A DNA stretch of 64,000 bases, taken from assembly GCF_900104035.1 (NCBI RefSeq), contig NZ_FNIT01000004.1, positions 310,001 to 374,000 on the forward strand. The letters run 5' to 3'. This document shows positions 35,311 through 44,645 of the stretch, in pieces; within the stretch, counting starts at the first letter, position 1; every line of letters starts with the position of its first letter. The notes under the pieces are model-generated. The model was not told where the DNA came from and did not search any database. It worked only from the letters and a program-made list of their open reading frames with translations. Source of the DNA: Aureimonas jatrophae (GTDB taxonomy: Bacteria; Pseudomonadota; Alphaproteobacteria; Rhizobiales; Rhizobiaceae). The position numbers and the translations under genes were made by a program.

Positions 35311-36486
35311 ATGACCATCGAAGCCAGTCACTCCGAGGCGCGCGCGCCTCGCATCCGCCTCGGCATGGTGGGCGGCGGCCAGGGCGCCTTCATCGGCGCC
35401 GTCCATCGCATCGCCGCCCGCATCGACGACCGCTACGAGCTCGTGGCGGGCGCCCTCTCCTCGGACGCGGAGCGCTCGCGCGCTTCGGCGGCCGATCTCG
35501 GCCTCGACCCCGCCCGCGCCTACGGCTCGTTCGCCGAGATGGCGCAGGCCGAGGCCGCGCGGCCCGACGGCATCGAGGCCGTCTCGATCGTGACGCCCAA
35601 CCACATGCACGTGCCGGCGGCCAAGGCCTTCCTGGAAGCCGGCATCCACGTCATCTGCGACAAGCCGCTCTCGCTGTCCGTGGCCGAGGCCGAGGAGCTG
35701 GCCGCGCTGGTGGAGCGGTCGGGGCGCGTCTTCGCGCTCACGCACAACTACACCGGCTACCCAATGATCCGCGAGGCGCGCGCGCGCGTCATGGCCGGCG
35801 AGCTCGGCGAGCTTCGCCTCGTGCAGGCCGAGTATCCGCAGGACTGGCTCGCCAAGGCGGCGGAAACCGAGGGCTCCAAGCAGGCGGAGTGGCGCACCGA
35901 CCCCGCGCGCTCGGGCGCGGGCGGCTGCATCGGCGACATCGGCACGCACGCCTACAATCTCGCCTCCTTCATCACCGGCCAGGACGCGAGCGAACTCCTC
36001 GCCCAGCTCACCACCTTCGTGCCGGGCCGCCGGCTCGACGACGACGTGCAGATCCTCCTGCGCTACGCCGGCGGCATGCGCGGCATGCTGTGGGCGAGCC
36101 AGGTGGCGGTCGGCCACGAGAACGGCCTGAAGATCCGCGTCTATGGCACGGAAGCAGGCCTCGAATGGACGCAGGCCGACCCGAACTACCTGTGGTTCAC
36201 GAAACTGGGCGAGCCCAAGCAGCTGATCACGCGCAACGGCGCGGGTGCGGGTGCGGCGAGCCGGCGCGTGTCGCGCATCCCGTCGGGCCATCCGGAGGGC
36301 TATCTCGAAGGTTTCGCCAACATCTACACCGAGGCGGCGGAGGCGATCCTCGCCGCGCGCGACGGACGCGCGCTGGATTCGGCGGTCAGCTTTCCCGGCA
36401 TCCGGGAGGGTCTGGCCGGCATGCGGTTCATCGAGGCCGCGGTACGCTCCAGCCGGAACGGCAACAGCTGGGAACGGATCGGGTAA
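35311..36486 (+). CDS. Gfo/Idh/MocA-family sugar oxidoreductase
   Basis: 391 residues. N-terminal Rossmann fold with [12 protein letters not shown] (about 18-29), the N-binding P-N-H-M-H loop and C-D-K-P-L-S (the E/D-K-P motif with catalytic Lys, about 116-121), then the C-terminal domain with [10 protein letters not shown] (about 209-218). It oxidises or reduces a hydroxyl of a sugar, inositol or sugar acid with NAD(P). GAGGAGA lies before the ATG, 13 bp after the isomerase stop. Confidence 0.9.
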   Translation: MTIEASHSEARAPRIRLGMVGGGQGAFIGAVHRIAARIDDRYELVAGALSSDAERSRASAADLGLDPARAYGSFAEMAQAEAARPDGIEAVSIVTPNHMHVPAAKAFLEAGIHVICDKPLSLSVAEAEELAALVERSGRVFALTHNYTGYPMIREARARVMAGELGELRLVQAEYPQDWLAKAAETEGSKQAEWRTDPARSGAGGCIGDIGTHAYNLASFITGQDASELLAQLTTFVPGRRLDDDVQILLRYAGGMRGMLWASQVAVGHENGLKIRVYGTEAGLEWTQADPNYLWFTKLGEPKQLITRNGAGAGAASRRVSRIPSGHPEGYLEGFANIYTEAAEAILAARDGRALDSAVSFPGIREGLAGMRFIEAAVRSSRNGNSWERIG

Positions 36487-36615
36487 GGTTGCCCGCGACG
36501 CCTGCGTGAGAGCGCGGCGTCGCCCGGCCCACCCGAGGGCGGCTCGATCGACGACAAGCCGGCGGGCCGGACGGGGGGCAGCGGCTTGGCTGCCGCCGGC
36601 CTCCCGTAGCCGCTC

Positions 36616-36798
36616 TCAGTGGCACAGGCGCGGAAGGCGCTCCGTCAGATCCGCCGCCAGGCCCAAGGCGTCCTGTTCGGCCCGTCCGAGGTCGAGGCGA
36701 CGGCATTCGCTGGCGACATAGCGGCACAGCTCGATCAGGGCGCGGATGTCGTCGGTGTCGGTCGCCTCGGTCAGGCGATGATCGAGTTCAGCAAGCAT
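36616..36798 (-). CDS. Hypothetical protein, 60 aa, coupled to the LuxI-like gene
   Basis: 60 residues, acidic and helical, starting M-L-A-E-L-D-H-R-L-T-E-A. It starts at 36798 behind GGAGA, overlapping the last 11 bp of the LuxI-like gene, so it is translationally coupled to it. It has two Cys (25 and 32) and a C-terminal C-H. No family recognised. Small regulators of quorum circuits are sometimes encoded after luxI, but nothing here proves that role. Confidence 0.6.
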   Translation of the reverse strand: MLAELDHRLTEATDTDDIRALIELCRYVASECRRLDLGRAEQDALGLAADLTERLPRLCH

Positions 36799-37471
36799 GA
36801 TCGGTCTCCGGTCGAAGCGTTGAAAACGAATGAGGCGGCCCGGCCCGCAGGAAGCGCGCCTGCGGCCCGTGGCGGCGCAGCAGCGGGTGCCGGATGCCGG
36901 CTCGGCGCCGGGCCGCGGCGAGGCTCACCTCGTCGACCCGCAGAAAGGCGGCGACCCGCGTGGCGCCTCCGATCGCGGCCGGCAGCCCGAGCACCTCGAC
37001 ATGCCAGCCCAGACAGTCCCAGCGGGGAAGCCAGTAGGCATCCTCGATGCCGCCGACCCAGGCCACGCCCTCCTCGAGGCAATAGTCCACGACCGCGCAG
37101 GCCATGGCGGCGAAGATCGCTTCCTGGTCCTCGAGGCTCGTGTCGGTCGGCAGCGAAAGCCGGGTCCAGTCCGCCCAAGGGGCCGGGGCGGGAAGGCCGC
37201 GGGCGGTGATGGGGGGCGGGAGCCCCTGCAGGCGGGTCGGCCCGTGCGGGGGCATCAGCCGCGAGGCGGCCACGATCTGCCCCTCGCGCAGGCCGAGAAG
37301 AACCGTTCCCCCCTCCTCCACCGGATCGGGGCAACCGGGAAGATCGTCGCCGCGCAGGAGGCGAGCCGGGATCGGGTCGGATCGGCGGAAGGGAAGGGCG
37401 AGGCGCGCGGGCGGGCCGTCCTGCGCGTACAGGAAACGGTTGCAGTCGGTGACGACATGGACTTCCAGCAT
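36788..37471 (-). CDS. Divergent LuxI-like acyl-homoserine-lactone synthase homologue
   Basis: 227 residues. Family features: V-T-D-C-N-R-F-L-Y near the start (like N-R-x-L-Y of LuxI), G-Q-I-V-A-A-S-R71-L-M-P-P-H-G-P-T-R-L (the conserved strand/Arg region) and D-W-T-R104-L-S-L. Missing: the N-terminal R-x3-F-x5-W with following Asp pair that binds S-adenosylmethionine in LuxI enzymes; the region 20-50 reads instead as a Pro/Arg-rich stretch. GAGGGGG precedes the ATG at 37471. It lies directly downstream of a luxR gene, with a dyad between. It could be a variant synthase or a degenerate one. Confidence 0.7.
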   Translation of the reverse strand: MLEVHVVTDCNRFLYAQDGPPARLALPFRRSDPIPARLLRGDDLPGCPDPVEEGGTVLLGLREGQIVAASRLMPPHGPTRLQGLPPPITARGLPAPAPWADWTRLSLPTDTSLEDQEAIFAAMACAVVDYCLEEGVAWVGGIEDAYWLPRWDCLGWHVEVLGLPAAIGGATRVAAFLRVDEVSLAAARRRAGIRHPLLRRHGPQARFLRAGPPHSFSTLRPETDHAC

Positions 37472-37565
37472 CCGTCCCCCTCGCGCCCGTGTTCCCCGGT
37501 CGTGCGCGGCGCCCTCGCCGCCGTCCCACCTTCGATTCGATACCGCTCCCGCCATCGCTGCCCAA

Positions 37566-37581
37566 TACCTGGATTCAGGTA
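37566..37581. promoter_or_regulatory. lux-box-like dyad between luxR and luxI
   Basis: TACCTGGATTCAGGTA: perfect 6-bp arms TACCTG/CAGGTA around GATT, 94 bp upstream of the LuxI-like start and 31 bp past the luxR stop. ACCTG/CAGGT arms are those of classical lux boxes, though this dyad is shorter than the usual 18-20 bp. Confidence 0.55.
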
Positions 37582-37612
37582 GGTCCGGACCCCTCGACCA
37601 CGCCAACACGCG

Positions 37613-38335
37613 TCAGATCCGCACGGCTCCGGTGCGGATCCCCTCGGCCACGGCCTGCGCGATCGTGGCGGCGTTCAGCTTCAGGCGGACGTTGCGCAGG
37701 TGGGTCTGGATCGTCAGCCGCGACAGGCCGAGGATCGTGGCGATGTCGTCGACGGTCTTGCCCGCCGCGATCCAGGTCAGGCACTCGGCCTCGCGGCCGG
37801 TCAGAAGCGACGGCGGCTCGTCGAGGCGCCCCGTCAGACGGCGCAGCCGGTTGGTGGCGTAGATCGCCATGAGATGCAGCGCGGCGAGGTCGTGCGACGA
37901 GGCGTCCAGCGGACGCGAGGTCGCGAAGGATACGTTGGCCTGCCACTCGTGCGGCGAGAACATCGGTACGACGAAGCCGTCAACCATGCCGTGTTCGGCC
38001 GCCTCGCCCATGAATTGGTTCGCAGCCGCGGTCCACGGGCCGTTGCCCGGCACGGCCGACCAGCGAAACGGCTCCGTGGTGCGCCCCGCCCATTGGGCGA
38101 CGGGATCATGAGGGAAGTAGTCCCGCTCTACATAACGCTGCAGCCAGTCCGGGCTCCAGACGCTTCCCAGGATCTCGGGGCCGAAGGGTTGGCCGGGGGC
38201 GGGAACGCCGCAGACGATCAGCCTCTCGATGCCCACGCGCGACGCTTCCCCGTGGAGGTCCGAGACCACCCCCTCCACGCTGTCGTGCAGCTTGACCCTT
38301 TCTATGAAATCGAAGGCTGGCAGATGGACGCTCAT
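37613..38335 (-). CDS. LuxR-family quorum-sensing regulator
   Basis: 240 residues. The N-terminal autoinducer-binding domain keeps the key residues W64, Y68, D77-P78, W92 and G120 (equivalents of TraR W57, Y61, D70-P71, W85, G113). The C-terminal LuxR helix-turn-helix is complete (L-L-T-G-R-E-A-E-C-L-T-W-I-A-A-G-K-T, then L-S-R-L-T-I-Q-T-H-L). It should bind an acyl-homoserine lactone and activate from the dyad upstream of the neighbouring LuxI-like gene. Start at ATG 38335, preceded by GCGAGA. Confidence 0.92.
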   Translation of the reverse strand: MSVHLPAFDFIERVKLHDSVEGVVSDLHGEASRVGIERLIVCGVPAPGQPFGPEILGSVWSPDWLQRYVERDYFPHDPVAQWAGRTTEPFRWSAVPGNGPWTAAANQFMGEAAEHGMVDGFVVPMFSPHEWQANVSFATSRPLDASSHDLAALHLMAIYATNRLRRLTGRLDEPPSLLTGREAECLTWIAAGKTVDDIATILGLSRLTIQTHLRNVRLKLNAATIAQAVAEGIRTGAVRI

Positions 38336-38411
38336 GCAGATCTCGCTGGGGCCGGCCGCCACACCTCGGGACGCCGGCTATGCACGTATAGAGCGAGATT
38401 GGTTCGGGAGC

Positions 38412-38443
38412 CACATCATATCAAGAGCATGTGATAAGCATGT
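38412..38443. promoter_or_regulatory. AT-rich repeats in the luxR upstream region
   Basis: In a locally AT-rich patch about 80-110 bp upstream of luxR: inverted repeats CACAT/ATGTG (38412-38416, 38429-38433) and TATCA/TGATA (38419-38423, 38432-38436), plus two direct AGCATGT copies 11 bp apart (38426, 38437), one helical turn. Plausible regulator-binding region. Confidence 0.3.
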
Positions 38444-38523
38444 CTTGGAATGATGCGAAGGCGTGGGCTTTCGACTTGGTTCGAGAAACCGAAGCCGCGC
38501 GAGATGCGTCGCGATACCGCCGC

Positions 38524-39549
38524 TCAGGACAGATCGACGGGCTTGGAGCGCAGGCGCGCGGCGGTGGCGGGATCGGCCCGGCGGCACAGGACCGGCGGCA
38601 GACCGCGCAGGATCAGCTCCGCATCGGCCACCGCCATCGCGCCGATGGCGTGAAACGCATCCGACGTTCCGCCGGTGCGGTGCGCCGACAGGAGCAGGCC
38701 GGGAATCTGGCGCACCGGATCGTCGGCCGCCACCGGCTCCTCCGGGAAGACATCGGTCGCCGCGCGGATATGGCCCGAGCGGACCGCGTCCAGAAACGCC
38801 GGAAAGTCTACGACGCCGGCGCGGCTCATCAGGAGAAAGGACGAGCCCGGCTGCATCAGCGCGAACTCGCGCGCGCCGATGAAGTTCTGGTTCTCGGAGG
38901 TGACGCCGGCGAACACCGCGACCGTGCGGCTCTCGCTCAGCACCTCGTCCAGCGAGGCGGGAATCGCCTCGGCGCGCTCGATCACCTCGGCCGGCAGCCA
39001 AGGGTCGAAGATGCGCACCGTGTTGCGGAACGGACAGATCAGCTCGCGGAACTGCCGGCCGAGGTCGCCGAAGCCGATGAGGCCGACGCTGGATCCCATG
39101 AAGCGGAACGTCTCGCGGTTGGCGGCGAGCCCGTAGGACTCCCGCCCGTCGCGAAACAGGCGGTCGGCCTTGGTGATGCCGCGCGCCAGGTCGATCGCCA
39201 TGCCGAGCGCCGCTTCGGCCACCGGCGCGGCGAAGGCGGAGGCCGGCGTGATGACGTGGACCCCCCGATCCTGCGCGGCCTGGTAGTCGACGTTGGGCAG
39301 GAAGTTCGTTTCGACGTTGATGATCGCCTTGAGGTGGGGCGCACACTCGAGGCGCGCACGGTCCATCGCGGTCTGGCCGAAGATCAGCACCGTTTCGGGC
39401 AGGAGGCGCTCCACGACCTCGTCGGGCATGGTGCGGTCCTCCGACACCACCACCTCGCCCATCCGCTCCAGGCGGCGCCGGACGTCCGGCGTCATGATGA
39501 GGTCGAGGGTCCGGGGCAGCGGATCCACGAGGATGATACGGCGCGTCAT
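38524..39549 (-). CDS. D-2-hydroxyacid dehydrogenase (NAD-dependent)
   Basis: 341 residues, formate/glycerate dehydrogenase fold. NAD-binding G-L-I-G-F-G-D-L-G-R-Q-F (about 155-166). The catalytic Arg is in L-M-S-R-A-G-V-V-D, Glu in D-V-F-P-E-E-P-V and His in L-S-A-H-R-T-G-G, so the Arg/Glu/His triad is complete. It has no export signal. It reduces 2-ketoacids or oxidises D-2-hydroxyacids such as phosphoglycerate or hydroxypyruvate; the substrate is not evident. Monocistronic. Confidence 0.88.
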   Translation of the reverse strand: MTRRIILVDPLPRTLDLIMTPDVRRRLERMGEVVVSEDRTMPDEVVERLLPETVLIFGQTAMDRARLECAPHLKAIINVETNFLPNVDYQAAQDRGVHVITPASAFAAPVAEAALGMAIDLARGITKADRLFRDGRESYGLAANRETFRFMGSSVGLIGFGDLGRQFRELICPFRNTVRIFDPWLPAEVIERAEAIPASLDEVLSESRTVAVFAGVTSENQNFIGAREFALMQPGSSFLLMSRAGVVDFPAFLDAVRSGHIRAATDVFPEEPVAADDPVRQIPGLLLSAHRTGGTSDAFHAIGAMAVADAELILRGLPPVLCRRADPATAARLRSKPVDLS

Positions 39550-39695
39550 GTCGGCTCTCCGGGGCGGGCGCCTTCCGGCTAGCCGCCCCGAAGGCCGCTG
39601 GCAAGCGACAGGTCGCAGCCGAAGCCGGGAACCGCCGGCCGCCGCCCCGCCTTTCGCACCCGCTGCCCGGTCGTTCGGGGCGGCGGGGACGAGAC

Positions 39696-40673
39696 ATGAC
39701 GACGAACCGATACTACCAGGGTCCGATCAGCGACCATTTCGACGGGACGCGCTTCTTCAACAAGGGCGGCGCGCGCGACAAGACCGTGCTCGACATCCTG
39801 CGCTGGAAGTCCCGGAGCCGCCGCGAGCGCTGGCCGGCCCACCCGCCCGCCGGAACGCTCGACCGGCCACCCGAGCGCAGCGACGCGCCGCGTGTCGCCT
39901 TTGTCGGCCACGGGACGATCCTCCTGCAGGTAGCGGGCCGCAACCTCCTGATCGATCCGGTCTGGTCGGAGCGCGTCAGTCCGTTCCGCCGCGTCGGCCC
40001 CAAGCGCGTCAACCCGCCCGGCATCCGCTTCGAGGATCTGCCGCCGGTCGACGCGGTGCTGCTCACCCATAACCACTACGACCATCTCGACCTCGACACC
40101 CTCGCCCGCCTGGAGACGGCGTTCCGGCCGCGCGTCGTCACCCCGCTCGGCAACGACGCGGTGATCCATGCGGCTCTTCCCGCCATGCGCGTCGAGACCG
40201 GCGACTGGGGCGCGCGTTTCGATCTGGGCGGCGGCGTCGAGACCGTGCTCCATCCCGCGAACCACTGGTCGTCGCGCTCGCTGTCGGATCGCCGCATGGC
40301 GCTGTGGTGCGGCTTCGCGATCGCCACGCCGCACGGGCTTGTCTACCATTCCGGCGACACGGGCTATGGCGACGGCTCGATCTTCCGCCTGTTCCGCGAG
40401 CGCTTCGGCGCGCCCGACCTCGCCTTCCTGCCGATCGGCGCCTACGAGCCGCGCTGGTTCATGCGCGACCAGCACGTGGCGCCCGACGAGTCGGTGCAGA
40501 TCCTCCTCGACACCGGCGCGCGGCGGGCCCTCGGCTTTCACTGGGGTACGTTCCCGCTCGCCGACGAGGGAATGGAGACGCCCGCGCGCGAGCTCGACGC
40601 CGCCTTGGACGCGGCTGGCATCGCGCGCGAGCGCTTCCGGCCCATGCGGCCGGGCGAGGTCTTCGGCTTCTGA
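39696..40673 (+). CDS. Metallo-beta-lactamase-fold hydrolase (UlaG/NAPE-PLD-like)
   Basis: 325 residues. The metal-binding motif T-H-N-H-Y-D-H-L-D (about 123-131) is intact, followed by further ligands H-P-A-N-H (about 188-192), H-S-G-D-T-G-Y (about 222-228) and a C-terminal H-W-G-T (about 283-286). The N-terminal F-x-G-x-R-F-F-N and the P-x-R lead-in are like bacterial NAPE-PLD-type phosphodiesterases. There is no signal peptide. The substrate could be a phospholipid or small phosphodiester; this is inferred only from fold. Confidence 0.85.
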   Translation: MTTNRYYQGPISDHFDGTRFFNKGGARDKTVLDILRWKSRSRRERWPAHPPAGTLDRPPERSDAPRVAFVGHGTILLQVAGRNLLIDPVWSERVSPFRRVGPKRVNPPGIRFEDLPPVDAVLLTHNHYDHLDLDTLARLETAFRPRVVTPLGNDAVIHAALPAMRVETGDWGARFDLGGGVETVLHPANHWSSRSLSDRRMALWCGFAIATPHGLVYHSGDTGYGDGSIFRLFRERFGAPDLAFLPIGAYEPRWFMRDQHVAPDESVQILLDTGARRALGFHWGTFPLADEGMETPARELDAALDAAGIARERFRPMRPGEVFGF

Positions 40674-40744
40674 GCGGTCCGCCGCTTGCCAAGCGACGCG
40701 CGCTCGGCTTCCTTCTCGCCGACCGGTTCAAGGCGACGACTTCG

Positions 40745-42712
40745 ATGACCGCTTCCCAGCCCTTGTGGACTCCCTCTCCCGACCGCGTCGAGCGCTCGGC
40801 GATGACCGTCTTCCGCCGCGCCTGCGAGCGGCGGACCGGTCAGCCGATCCCCGACACGGCGGCGCTTCACCGCTGGTCGCTGCAGGAGCCGGCACGCTTC
40901 TGGGAGGCGGTGTGGGACGAACAGGCGGTCGTCGGCGAGAAGGGCGAACGGCTCCTGGTCGACGGCGACGCGATGCCCGGCGCGCGCTTCTTTCCCGACG
41001 CCACCCTGAACTTCGCCGAGAACCTCCTGCGTCCCCGCCCCGGCGTGCGCGACGAGGACGACGCGCTGGTCTGGCGCGTCGAGGAGGCCGAACCCCGGCG
41101 CTGGAGCTGGGGCGCGCTGCGCGCCGCCGTTTCGCGCCTGGTGGAGGCTCTGCGCGCCAGCGGCATCCGGCCCGGCGACCGGGTCGCGGCCCTCCTACCC
41201 AACGGGCCCGAGGCGGTGGCCGCCATGCTGGCCGCCTCGGCGGTCGGCGCGGTCTGGTGCTCGGCCTCGCCGGACTTCGGCGCACGCGGCGTCCTCGACC
41301 GCTTCGGCCAGATCGCGCCGCGCCTCCTGTTCAGTTGCGCCGGCTATCGTTACGCCGGAAAGCCGATCGATCTCGGCACCAAGCTCGCCGAGATCGCGAG
41401 CGGCCTGCCGACGCTGGAGCGCATCGTGATCGTGGGCGACGGGGGCGAGGCGCTGGCGCGGCAGCTGCCGAACGGCGTCGCGCTGGACGCCTTCCTGGAG
41501 CCGTTCGCCCCCGGCGCGATCCGCTTCGAGCCCCTGCCCTTCGACCATCCGCTCGCGATCCTCTTCTCGTCGGGCACGACGGGCGTGCCCAAGTGCATCG
41601 TGCACCGGGCGGGCGGCGTCCTCCTGCAGCACCTCAAGGAGCATGCGCTCCACTCCGACGTGCGCGCGGGCGACCGGGTGTTCTACTTCACGACGCTCGG
41701 CTGGATGATGTGGAACTGGCTCGTCTCGGGGCTGGCGCAGGGTGCGACCCTGCTGCTCTTCGACGGCTCGCCCTTCCACCCCGGCCCGCAGGTCCTGTGG
41801 GATTATGCCGCCGAGGAGCGCGCGACCCACTTCGGCACCTCGGCCAAATACATCGACGCCCTGCGCAAGTCGGGCCTGCGCCCCGATGAAAGCCACGACC
41901 TGCGTGCCCTGCGTGCCGTTCTTTCCACCGGCTCGCCCCTGTCAGCGGACGGGTTCCGTTTCGTCTACGAGGGCGTGAAGCCGGACGCCCACCTCGCCTC
42001 GATCTCGGGCGGCACCGACATCGTGTCGTGCTTCGTGCTCGGTGATCCGACGCGACCCGTCCGGGCCGGCGAGATCCAGGGACCGGGCCTCGGCATGGCC
42101 GTGGAGGTCTGGAGCGGGGACGGGCGGCCGGCCGCGGCCGGCGAGAAGGGCGAGCTCGTCTGCCGCCAGCCCTTCCCCTCCATGCCGCTCGGCTTCTGGA
42201 ACGACGCCTCGGGCGCGCGCTACCGCGCCGCCTATTTCGAGCGCTTCCCGAACGTCTGGTGCCACGGCGACTACGCGGAGGCGACGGAGCACGGCGGCTT
42301 CGTGATCCACGGGCGCTCGGACGCCACGCTCAATCCCGGCGGGGTGCGGATCGGCACCGCCGAGATCTATGCGCAGGTCGAGCGCATTCCCGAGGTGGCC
42401 GAGGCGATCGCCGTCGCGCAGGACTGGGAGGACGACGTGCGCGTCGTCCTGTTCGTGCGCCTGTCCAACGGATCGGTGCTCGACGAGGCGCTGGAGCGAA
42501 GCATCCGCCAGGCCATCCGTGAGGGCGCGAGCCCGCGCCACGTGCCGGCCCGCATCCTCGCCGTCGCCGACATTCCGCGCACCAAGTCCGGCAAGATCGT
42601 CGAGCTCGCCGTTCGCGAGGCGCTGCACGGGCGTCCCGTCGCCAACACCGAGGCGCTGGCCAACCCGGAGGCGCTCCAGCTGTTTGCGAACCGCGAGGAG
42701 CTTACGCGCTGA
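40745..42712 (+). CDS. Acetoacetyl-CoA synthetase
   Basis: 655 residues, ANL adenylating family, full length for acetoacetate-CoA ligase. N-terminal F-x-E-x-L-L/N-F-A-E-N-L-L signature (N-F-A-E-N-L-L about 88-94), P-loop-like [11 protein letters not shown] (about 277-287), [15 protein letters not shown] adenylate motif, and the C-terminal catalytic Lys in T-K-S-G-K-I-V-E. Activates acetoacetate for polymer/ketone use or lipid synthesis in the cytosol. Its stop overlaps the convergent GGDEF-EAL gene's end by 11 bp. Confidence 0.92.
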   Translation: MTASQPLWTPSPDRVERSAMTVFRRACERRTGQPIPDTAALHRWSLQEPARFWEAVWDEQAVVGEKGERLLVDGDAMPGARFFPDATLNFAENLLRPRPGVRDEDDALVWRVEEAEPRRWSWGALRAAVSRLVEALRASGIRPGDRVAALLPNGPEAVAAMLAASAVGAVWCSASPDFGARGVLDRFGQIAPRLLFSCAGYRYAGKPIDLGTKLAEIASGLPTLERIVIVGDGGEALARQLPNGVALDAFLEPFAPGAIRFEPLPFDHPLAILFSSGTTGVPKCIVHRAGGVLLQHLKEHALHSDVRAGDRVFYFTTLGWMMWNWLVSGLAQGATLLLFDGSPFHPGPQVLWDYAAEERATHFGTSAKYIDALRKSGLRPDESHDLRALRAVLSTGSPLSADGFRFVYEGVKPDAHLASISGGTDIVSCFVLGDPTRPVRAGEIQGPGLGMAVEVWSGDGRPAAAGEKGELVCRQPFPSMPLGFWNDASGARYRAAYFERFPNVWCHGDYAEATEHGGFVIHGRSDATLNPGGVRIGTAEIYAQVERIPEVAEAIAVAQDWEDDVRVVLFVRLSNGSVLDEALERSIRQAIREGASPRHVPARILAVADIPRTKSGKIVELAVREALHGRPVANTEALANPEALQLFANREELTR

Positions 42713-44645
42713 GGGCCGCGGGAACGGGACGCACCGTCCCGCCCCCCGCTCTCAGCGCGAGCCGGTCGTCCACTTCCTCGCGCTGGAGCCGGAGAAGCGC
42801 GTCGGCCGCGCTCTCGGGACGGCCGAACAGGTAGCCCTGGCCGAGGCCGCAGCCGGCTCGCGACACGAGCAGACGCTGCTCTTCGGTTTCGATGCCCTCG
42901 GCGACGACGTCGAGGCGCAGGCGACGGGCGAGCGTGCACATGGTGGAGATGATGGCGAGGCCGTTCTCGCCGATGCGGCCGTTCGCCAGGAAGGACCGGT
43001 CGATCTTCAGCTTGTCGAAGGGGAAGCGGCTGAGGTAGCCGAGCGAGGAGTAGCCGGTGCCGAAGTCGTCGAGCGAGACGCGGCAGCCGAGCGCGCGCAG
43101 CACCCCCATCGTCCTGAGCGCTGCCTCGTCGTTGTCGATCAGCACCGTTTCGGTGATCTCCACCACGAAGCGGTTGGGCGCCAGGCCGGTCTCGGCGAGA
43201 ACGTCGCGGATGTGGTCGACGAGGCCGCCGTCGGCGAACTGGCGCGTTGACACGTTCACCGCCACGAACACGGTCTCAGGCCAGGGCCGGGCCGCGCGCG
43301 CCGCCTCGGCGATCACCCAACGCCCGATCTCGAGGATCTGGGCGTTTTCCTCGGCGAGCGGAATGAACTCGGCCGGCGAGATGGCGCCGAACTCGGGGTG
43401 ACGCCAGCGCAGGAGCGCCTCGAAGCCGCGCGTGCGCGTCGTGCGCAGGTCCACCACCGGCTGGAAGGCCAGATGCATCTCGCCGCGCTCGATCGCGCCG
43501 CGCAGGTCCTCCTGCAGGCGGCGGCGATACAGAAAGGCGTGCTTCATCTCGGGCCGGAACTCGACCGCGCGCCCGCGCCCGGCCAGCTTGGCCTCGTAGA
43601 GCGCGATGTCGGCGTCCTTCAGGAGACCCGCCTCGCCCTCCTCGTCGTCGCCGGCGGCGCTGGCAAAGCCCAGCGTGACGCCGACCGCGATCTCGCGTCC
43701 ATCCGTGAGCACAGGCTCGCCCATGCGCGCCAGGATGCGCTGGCAGGCCGCGCGGCTGCGCCGGCCGGCCTCCTCGCCCTCGTAGAGAAGGGCGAACTCG
43801 TCGCCGCCGATGCGGGCGATCTCGGCCGCATCCGGTGCGGCGGCGCGCAGGCGCTGCGACACCCGCGTGAGAACCAGGTCGCCGATGTCGTGGCCGTGCG
43901 TGTCGTTGAGCGTCTTGAAATGGTCGACGTCGACCAGGATCACGGTTCGCTCGCCGGTACGCGCGAGGGTGCCGAGGCGCGCGCCGAAGCTCAAGCGGTT
44001 CGCGATGCCGGTCAGCGCGTCGCGGCGCACCGTATGGTCGAGCCGTGCGTTCTGGCGCAGGACGAAGGCGATCAGCGCCGCGCCCACCAGAACCAGCATC
44101 ATCGTCATGGCGCACAGGCCCGCCAGGAGATGACGTAGGCGAACCTGGTTCTCGGCGATGCGGTCCCCGGCCTGGGCATGGGCCATGGACGTCATGCGCA
44201 CCAGGGGCTGGATCAGCGGCCCGACGATGGCCCCGGCGCGGCTGATCGCGGCAGCCTCCGGCAGCCGGGCGATCAGGGGCTCGAGTTCGCGCACCGCGTT
44301 GCGAAGCAGCGGAAGCAGCTCGCCGCGCATCTCGGCGACCGGGAAGATGCCGCTCTCGATCAGGCCGACGCGGTTGCGCAGGATGGCGTAGCGCAGCTTC
44401 ACCGGCTCGACGCCGTCGCGCGCCGCCTCCGCGATGCTGAGCTGGAGGCGCACGATCTCGAGCGCGGTCTGGCCAGCGTCGAAGGTCCGGTTGTAGCGCC
44501 CCGCCTCGTCGATCGAGCGCTGGTAGCTCACCGCCAGCGAGGTGCCTGCGACCGCGAGAACGGCCAGAAGGCCGGTCGCGCCGATCAGCCCGTAGCGCAG
44601 CGTCCGGAAGCGGCGCGGAAGAGACAGCCTCGCGCGATGGATCAT
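42702..44645 (-). CDS. GGDEF-EAL protein with periplasmic sensor, coupled to a Mo-fold protein
   Basis: 647 residues. TM1 (about 18-40), a helical periplasmic domain (41-170), TM2 (about 173-196), GGDEF with intact G-G-D-E-F (280-284) and EAL with intact E-A-L (409-411) plus D-D-F-G-T-G. Both active sites look whole. Its ATG overlaps the stop of the periplasmic molybdopterin-fold gene (ATGA), suggesting the periplasmic partner supplies its signal. Convergent with the acetoacetyl-CoA synthetase gene, sharing the last 11 bp. Confidence 0.9.
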   Translation of the reverse strand: MIHRARLSLPRRFRTLRYGLIGATGLLAVLAVAGTSLAVSYQRSIDEAGRYNRTFDAGQTALEIVRLQLSIAEAARDGVEPVKLRYAILRNRVGLIESGIFPVAEMRGELLPLLRNAVRELEPLIARLPEAAAISRAGAIVGPLIQPLVRMTSMAHAQAGDRIAENQVRLRHLLAGLCAMTMMLVLVGAALIAFVLRQNARLDHTVRRDALTGIANRLSFGARLGTLARTGERTVILVDVDHFKTLNDTHGHDIGDLVLTRVSQRLRAAAPDAAEIARIGGDEFALLYEGEEAGRRSRAACQRILARMGEPVLTDGREIAVGVTLGFASAAGDDEEGEAGLLKDADIALYEAKLAGRGRAVEFRPEMKHAFLYRRRLQEDLRGAIERGEMHLAFQPVVDLRTTRTRGFEALLRWRHPEFGAISPAEFIPLAEENAQILEIGRWVIAEAARAARPWPETVFVAVNVSTRQFADGGLVDHIRDVLAETGLAPNRFVVEITETVLIDNDEAALRTMGVLRALGCRVSLDDFGTGYSSLGYLSRFPFDKLKIDRSFLANGRIGENGLAIISTMCTLARRLRLDVVAEGIETEEQRLLVSRAGCGLGQGYLFGRPESAADALLRLQREEVDDRLALRAGGGTVRPVPAALSA

